Below, piece by piece: positions 11,732 through 15,851 of a DNA stretch of 15,851 nucleotides. The stretch is taken from the NCBI GenBank assembly GCA_023252315.1, contig JAJPEB010000015.1:1-15851 (forward strand), written 5' to 3'. Position 1 is the stretch's first letter, and each line of letters opens with the position of its first letter. This stretch comes from Candidatus Woesearchaeota archaeon. Its GTDB lineage: Archaea; Nanobdellota; Nanobdellia; Woesearchaeales; UBA525. Below the pieces are notes generated by a model that did not search any database, had not been told where the DNA came from, and saw nothing but the letters and a program-made list of their open reading frames with translations. The position numbers and the translations under genes are program-made.

Positions 11732-11732
11732 G

Positions 11733-12683
11733 TCAGCACGAGACATACGTCAGCTTCCCCCCTATCCCGTACACGGAGAGGTCCGCGTTCGCGAGCCTGA
11801 TCGTCGACGGAAGGTTCTGGATCGCGCACACGTGCCCCTCGACGCCCGAGAAGTACTCGTAGTCGACGACCGAGCTCGTTGCGTTCACCGCGAGCCCCTG
11901 CGCCGAGACCTCCGCGACGTCGACGAGCGATTCGAGGCCGTACGGGCTGTCCGAGAGGTTGCCCGAGAAGCGCATGAGCATGCTCGGGCCGCGGCCGGCA
12001 GCATAATAGAACGAGCTGTTGAAGTGGGTCATGAATCCCCTGGTGTCGTTCGCGTCGCCAGCGTCGTCCACGAAGAGCGTCACGTTCGTGCGCTTGACGA
12101 TGCGCTGCACGCGCGAGAGCGTGCCCACGGAGAAGAGCGGATCCCTGAGGTCCGTCACCGGCACCACCCCCGTGAACGTGCGGTTGAGCTGCCACGACGA
12201 CGTGCCGCGCTCGTCCGTCACGTTGAGCGCGAGCGTGTAGTTCACGAGCATGTCCCACGGCTCCACCTGCCAGAGCGTGACGTTGAGCACCTGCGCGTCG
12301 AACACGATGCCCCTCGTGCGCGCGTCGTCGCGCACGCGGCCCAGGTACGCGCTGAAGCTCGAGTTCTCCATGATGTCGAAGCTCTCGTTCTGCAGCGTCC
12401 CGTTGAGGAAGATCTCCTTGAACGCGGCATCGGGGTCCGGGATGTACCTGCCCGTGCCCGCGACGCGCTGCTCCATCGCGATGAGCGTGCGGAAGCCCGC
12501 GATGTACGCCGCGCGCTCCCCGTCCTTGCCGAAGTCGTCGATGAACGCGTCGACGGAGCGCACCCTGTCGACCACCGCCGCGTGCGCGTCGTGGCCGTCG
12601 CGGCGCGAGCCCGCGAAGAAGAGCCCCGCGAGCGCGAGAAGCATGAAGACGGAGACGACCGTGTACACCGCGCCGCGCCTCAC
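11733..12683 (-). CDS. Membrane-anchored, glycosylation-site-rich surface protein
   Basis: The 316-residue protein starts from GTG as MRRGAVYTVVSVFMLLALAG. Its one hydrophobic helix (about residues 5-24) follows Arg-Arg-Gly, so it may be a prepilin-like signal or an uncleaved anchor. The exported part has about twelve N-x-S/T sequons (NGT, NVT, NYT, NRT, NLS, NAT and others), a VTDLRDPLFSVGT segment I associate with DPANN surface proteins, and only two cysteines (286 and the last residue, 316). The GTG overlaps the VWA stop (GTGA) and has GAGGTG five bases upstream, so the start is well supported. It is cotranscribed between the VWA and DUF192 genes. Likely an envelope or appendage partner of the VWA protein; its exact function is unknown. 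Confidence 0.82.
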   Translation of the reverse strand: MRRGAVYTVVSVFMLLALAGLFFAGSRRDGHDAHAAVVDRVRSVDAFIDDFGKDGERAAYIAGFRTLIAMEQRVAGTGRYIPDPDAAFKEIFLNGTLQNESFDIMENSSFSAYLGRVRDDARTRGIVFDAQVLNVTLWQVEPWDMLVNYTLALNVTDERGTSSWQLNRTFTGVVPVTDLRDPLFSVGTLSRVQRIVKRTNVTLFVDDAGDANDTRGFMTHFNSSFYYAAGRGPSMLMRFSGNLSDSPYGLESLVDVAEVSAQGLAVNATSSVVDYEYFSGVEGHVCAIQNLPSTIRLANADLSVYGIGGKLTYVSC

Positions 12684-15600
12684 CTGCGCACCTCGATACG
12701 CGCGATCGCGGGCCCCCACATGTACGGCACGCCCGAGATGGTCGTGACGACGATCTCGAGGTCCTCCTCGCGGATGTTCACGAACAGCTTGCCGCGCCTG
12801 TTGAAGTCGAGCCTGCTGAAGATCATCCACGCGCCGAGCTGGTACGCGTCGAGCGGATCGTACGTGATGTTCGCCGAGGTGTACGAGCAGCGCTGCGCGC
12901 CCGAGTACGACGCGGGGATCGTGAGGTTGAGCCGCTCGCCCGTCTCCGTCTCGACGTCCCACGTGCAGCCCTTCGCGAGGGGCACCGCGTCCGTGCGCTC
13001 GGTCGAGAGGTTGATCGCGACGGTGTAGATCACGCTGTCGTTCGACGAGCATAGCCCGCTCGAGTTGAGCGCGTCCGTGCCTATCGCCACGCGCACGCTG
13101 TTGTTGCCGTCCGAGAGCAGCGACGTCGGGATGACGACGCGGTACGGGTCGCCCAGGCTCTGGTAGATGGGCGCGTACGCGCTCAGGTTGTACACCGTCG
13201 CGCCGTTGGCGCTCACGGCGCTCGTCCACTCGTCGCCCGAGTACGACGTCACGAGCGCGTCGAGGAAGCGCGAGCCCCGGTGCAGCTGCGCGACGCTCGA
13301 GCAGTTCGCGAGCGGGTCTGTCTGCAGCGTGAACGAGATCTCGTTCGGGTTCGCGGGGTTCACGTCGGGCACGTATGCCGCGCGCAGCGCGCTGTCCGAG
13401 TAGACCGTGGTGCTCGTGACGTTGCCCTCGATGATCGCGCGCTGCGTGCTCGAGCTCTGGATGATGGCGTCGCCGATCGCGGAGAACACCTGCGCGAGCT
13501 GCGTCGCGTTGGCGGCCGCGTAGTACTTGCCCTGCGCGCACGCGGCCATCGACGAGAGCGTCGCGGAGTCCGCGTCCTTGCCGAAGCCGACCGCGTAGAC
13601 CTTGATGCCGCGCGAGGCGTAGGCGTCGCACGCCGCCTGGATCGCGTCCCCTGTCGCCGAGCCCGTGCCTTGCGCCGCGCACTCGTCGTTCGCGACGCCG
13701 TCCGACATGACGACGACGCTCTTCGTGCGGCCCTGCGTCGTCGCGTTCGCGGAGTTCGCGACGAGCTCGAGGTCGAACGCCATGGGATTCGAGGAGGAGC
13801 CCGTCTGCTTGTGCCACTGGCGCACCGCGATGACGTTCTGGCCCGAGACGAAGTAGGAGGGGCTCACCGTGACGTTGCGGTTCCAGTACAGCGCGCTGTG
13901 CACGCTCCCGTAGTCGCCGTCGAGCAGGTGGCCGTTGAGGTAGACGTCGGCGCCGTCGTCGCTGCGCACGTAGAGGCGCGCGGAGAGGATGCCCGACGCG
14001 TTCGTCGCGTTGAACTTCCTGCGGTAGTAGTAGTCCCCGCTGTAGCGGCTGCCCGACGCCACGGCGGTCGCGATGTCCGCGTAGCTCCATCCGATCGGCG
14101 TCGTGCCGTCCTTCCACGAGGCGTCGCTGTACGTAGCGTTCGTCCACCCGGACGGCGGGCTCGCGAGCTTCTGGTCGTTGTACTTCCATCCCGACGTGCC
14201 CCTCGTGACGTAGATCGTCTGCGCGTCCGCGCTGATGAGCGAGACCGCAGCGTTCACGCCGCAGCAGATGCACGTGCCTCCCGTGGCGGAGTACGAATTG
14301 ACCCTGGCAGTGAGCTTCGTCTTGTTCGTCGTGAGGGCGTCCGAGCTCTTGACGCCGTCGCCGAACTCGACGAGGCCGAGCTGCGTGCCCGAGTCGTTGA
14401 GGATCGAGCCGATGAAGCCGATCGTGGAGCTCTTCGCCGCGGAGAGCCTCGTCACGTCGCCTGGCGCGCACGTCGAGTAGATGCCGCAGTCCGTCGAGCC
14501 GCATCGTCCGCCCCCCGACGAGCATCCGGGGGAGCATCCGCACGCCCTGTAGCATTCGGCCTCCGTCTGGTTCGTGCACCACTGCATGCTGCCGCTCGTG
14601 TCGAGCACCATCATCGTGTCCGAGGGCGTGCCGGTGACGACCACGTTGCCGATGCCAAAGCGCAGCGGCACCGTGGTGCGCTGCATGCCCGCGTACGACA
14701 TGCCCGCCGCGGCGAGGCCCGCGCGCAGCTGCGTGTCGTTGAGCGTGACGTTCTGCTCCGCCTGCGATCCGGCGAACGTCCAGCTCGCGTTGCCGATCGT
14801 GAGGTACGACGTGTAGTTGCTCACGAAGCGCAGGGTGAGGTTCATCGCGCTGACGTTGCCGCCGACGTAGAATCCGTCGAAGAGGTTGATGAGGCCCGTG
14901 ATCTGCGGGAACCTGTAGACGATCGCGGGATCCTGCGCGACCGTGTTGAACTGCGAGGTCGTGTACGCGACCTTGACATAGCCGCCGCTCACGAGCGAGC
15001 CGTTGACGGTGCCCGACGACTCGAAGCTGAACGTGTTCCCGCCGCCCTTCACCACGAGCGCGCTGCAGTTCGCGAGCGACCAGCGCGAGGGCGTGAGCGG
15101 CGAGGGGTCGGGCTGCAGCGTCGCGCAGGAGGCCCCGTTGATGCGCAGCGCGAACGCGCGCTCCGTGTCCGCCTCGATCACGATGTCCGTGATGTTCGCG
15201 TCCGCAGGAACGCCGTCGAGCGCGAGCGAGAGGTTCCCCTCGCCGACGAAGCCGCCGAACGTCGCGACGATGAAGCTGCGCTTGTCGCGGATGTGCTTGA
15301 GGTACGCGCTCGCGGACGACCCCTTCACGGCGTCGCCCTTCGCGATCCCGCTCACCATGCGCTCTGAGACCATGACATCGGCGCCGTCGCCCGAGCCGTT
15401 GCGCGCGTAGACCTCGTCGCCGTCGATCGTGAGCCGCACGCCGTATCCCGCGTACTGGCCGTCGAGCATGGCCTTCGCGAGGCGGCGCGCGCTTCCCGCG
15501 TCGCCCGACGCCCAGAAGTAGCCGACCTGCTCGAGCGCGCTCACGTTCGCGTCGGGTATCGAGCCGTTCGCGACCGACTGCAGGACCCAGGGGTCCGAGA

Positions 15601-15817
15601 CGTCGTACACGCGCACCGCCTGCAGCGTCACGACCGCGTCCTCGCTCGCGCTCGAGAGCTGTGAGACGTCCGTGCGCTCGTCCGCGATGCGCGCGATGAG
15701 CACGATGCCGCCGATGAGCACGAGCGCCGCGAGCAGCGCGTCGAGCGAGAAGAGGAAGCCCGAGCGCGAGGCCCGCGCCGCAACCCCGCTTGCGCGCCGC
15801 GCGCCGCGCGCCCTCAT
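12680..15817 (-). CDS. Large secreted von Willebrand factor A (VWA) domain protein
   Basis: The 1045-residue protein is membrane-anchored or prepilin-like at its N-terminus: after a basic stretch come SGFLFSLDALLAALVLIGG (about residues 19-37). Residues 50-390 are beta-rich and full of N-x-S/T sequons (about thirty in the whole protein). The VWA domain has an intact metal site: DTSGSM at 406-411, Thr515 in GGT, and Asp706 in SDG. An eight-cysteine loop (414-450) follows the first motif. A separate beta-sandwich-like domain is inserted at about 531-696 (SDASWKDGTTPIGW, DDGADVYLNG, NVIAVRQWH, FDLEL). The C-terminus carries GVPYMWGPAI, which I associate with DPANN VWA proteins. ATG 15817 has GGAGG five bases upstream and overlaps the previous stop (ATGA). 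Likely surface adhesion or protein binding. Confidence 0.92.
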   Translation of the reverse strand: MRARGARRASGVAARASRSGFLFSLDALLAALVLIGGIVLIARIADERTDVSQLSSASEDAVVTLQAVRVYDVSDPWVLQSVANGSIPDANVSALEQVGYFWASGDAGSARRLAKAMLDGQYAGYGVRLTIDGDEVYARNGSGDGADVMVSERMVSGIAKGDAVKGSSASAYLKHIRDKRSFIVATFGGFVGEGNLSLALDGVPADANITDIVIEADTERAFALRINGASCATLQPDPSPLTPSRWSLANCSALVVKGGGNTFSFESSGTVNGSLVSGGYVKVAYTTSQFNTVAQDPAIVYRFPQITGLINLFDGFYVGGNVSAMNLTLRFVSNYTSYLTIGNASWTFAGSQAEQNVTLNDTQLRAGLAAAGMSYAGMQRTTVPLRFGIGNVVVTGTPSDTMMVLDTSGSMQWCTNQTEAECYRACGCSPGCSSGGGRCGSTDCGIYSTCAPGDVTRLSAAKSSTIGFIGSILNDSGTQLGLVEFGDGVKSSDALTTNKTKLTARVNSYSATGGTCICCGVNAAVSLISADAQTIYVTRGTSGWKYNDQKLASPPSGWTNATYSDASWKDGTTPIGWSYADIATAVASGSRYSGDYYYRRKFNATNASGILSARLYVRSDDGADVYLNGHLLDGDYGSVHSALYWNRNVTVSPSYFVSGQNVIAVRQWHKQTGSSSNPMAFDLELVANSANATTQGRTKSVVVMSDGVANDECAAQGTGSATGDAIQAACDAYASRGIKVYAVGFGKDADSATLSSMAACAQGKYYAAANATQLAQVFSAIGDAIIQSSSTQRAIIEGNVTSTTVYSDSALRAAYVPDVNPANPNEISFTLQTDPLANCSSVAQLHRGSRFLDALVTSYSGDEWTSAVSANGATVYNLSAYAPIYQSLGDPYRVVIPTSLLSDGNNSVRVAIGTDALNSSGLCSSNDSVIYTVAINLSTERTDAVPLAKGCTWDVETETGERLNLTIPASYSGAQRCSYTSANITYDPLDAYQLGAWMIFSRLDFNRRGKLFVNIREEDLEIVVTTISGVPYMWGPAIARIEVRR

Positions 15818-15851
15818 CCGTCCCTCCACACGATCGTGCGCACGGTGAGGA
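15814..15851 (-). CDS. C-terminal end of an upstream gene, cut by the right edge
   Basis: Twelve codons of open frame reading LTVRTIVWRDG-stop, ending in a TGA that overlaps the VWA start as ATGA. All other junctions in this operon are overlaps or one-base gaps, so a coupled upstream gene is expected here. The peptide is too short to identify; its alternating hydrophobic pattern would suit the last beta strand of an exported protein. Confidence 0.5.
   Translation of the reverse strand, partial: LTVRTIVWRDG
15823..15827 (-). promoter_or_regulatory. Shine-Dalgarno site deciding the VWA start
   Basis: GGAGG on the minus strand, five bases before the ATG at 15817. It favours that ATG over an in-frame GTG at 15829, which would overlap the site itself. 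Confidence 0.65.

Noticed and set aside
13280..15367. Plus-strand open frame of about 695 codons antisense to the VWA gene
   Set aside because: It is Arg/Ala/Val-rich low-complexity with no domain and mirrors the G/C third-position bias of the real gene. The VWA frame has motifs, a ribosome-binding site and coupled neighbours.

Overview
This window is a strongly G+C-rich stretch of archaeal chromosome. The archaeal assignment is firm: it carries ribosomal proteins eL44 and eS27, translation initiation factor aIF2 alpha and the H/ACA-RNP protein Nop10, and most genes have a TATA-like box centred about 26-27 bases before the start codon. A class III prepilin signal of the KGQAAMEF type, Tad-type pilus genes, and large secreted VWA proteins with an N-terminal FLFSLDALLA segment are features I associate with DPANN archaea (Woesearchaeota/Nanoarchaeota relatives). 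That lineage call is an inference; no rRNA or tRNA is present to test it.

Layout. (1) Bases 1-373, minus strand: the first 33 codons of an aspartase/fumarase-family enzyme cut by the window edge, and a 62-residue two-helix membrane protein. (2) Bases 487-2640: a translation and ribosome-biogenesis block, eL44-eS27 and aIF2 alpha-Nop10 on the plus strand, split by an unrecognised 177-residue gene on the minus strand. (3) Bases 2717-4136, plus strand: three tightly overlapping genes for a four-helix membrane protein and two exported cysteine-rich proteins. (4) Bases 4303-8881, minus strand: a Tad/type IV-pilus assembly locus with a TadA/GspE-type ATPase, two TadC/GspF-type membrane platform proteins and a class III pilin. 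(5) Bases 8948-9878: a small protein that may be a ribbon-helix-helix regulator (minus), divergent from a stand-alone MgtC-domain membrane protein (plus). (6) Bases 9916-11199, minus: a winged-helix/coiled-coil protein with a histone-H1-like basic tail. (7) Bases 11354-15851, minus: a surface-protein operon with an upstream gene cut by the right edge, a 1045-residue VWA protein with a second domain inserted into the VWA fold, a 316-residue glycosylation-site-rich membrane-anchored protein, and a DUF192 protein.

How the parts fit. The pilus locus has one motor, two platform proteins and one major pilin; no prepilin peptidase lies in the window. The cysteine-rich operon and the VWA operon would supply further envelope and appendage proteins, so more than half of the window is devoted to the cell surface. 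Most genes look leaderless. The pilin, the pilus ATPase and the VWA gene instead have clear Shine-Dalgarno sequences.

No gene-free stretch longer than 300 bases exists. The largest gaps (4137-4302, 6243-6423 and 11200-11353) are described under their own entries. I saw no insertion sequence, CRISPR array, rRNA or tRNA.
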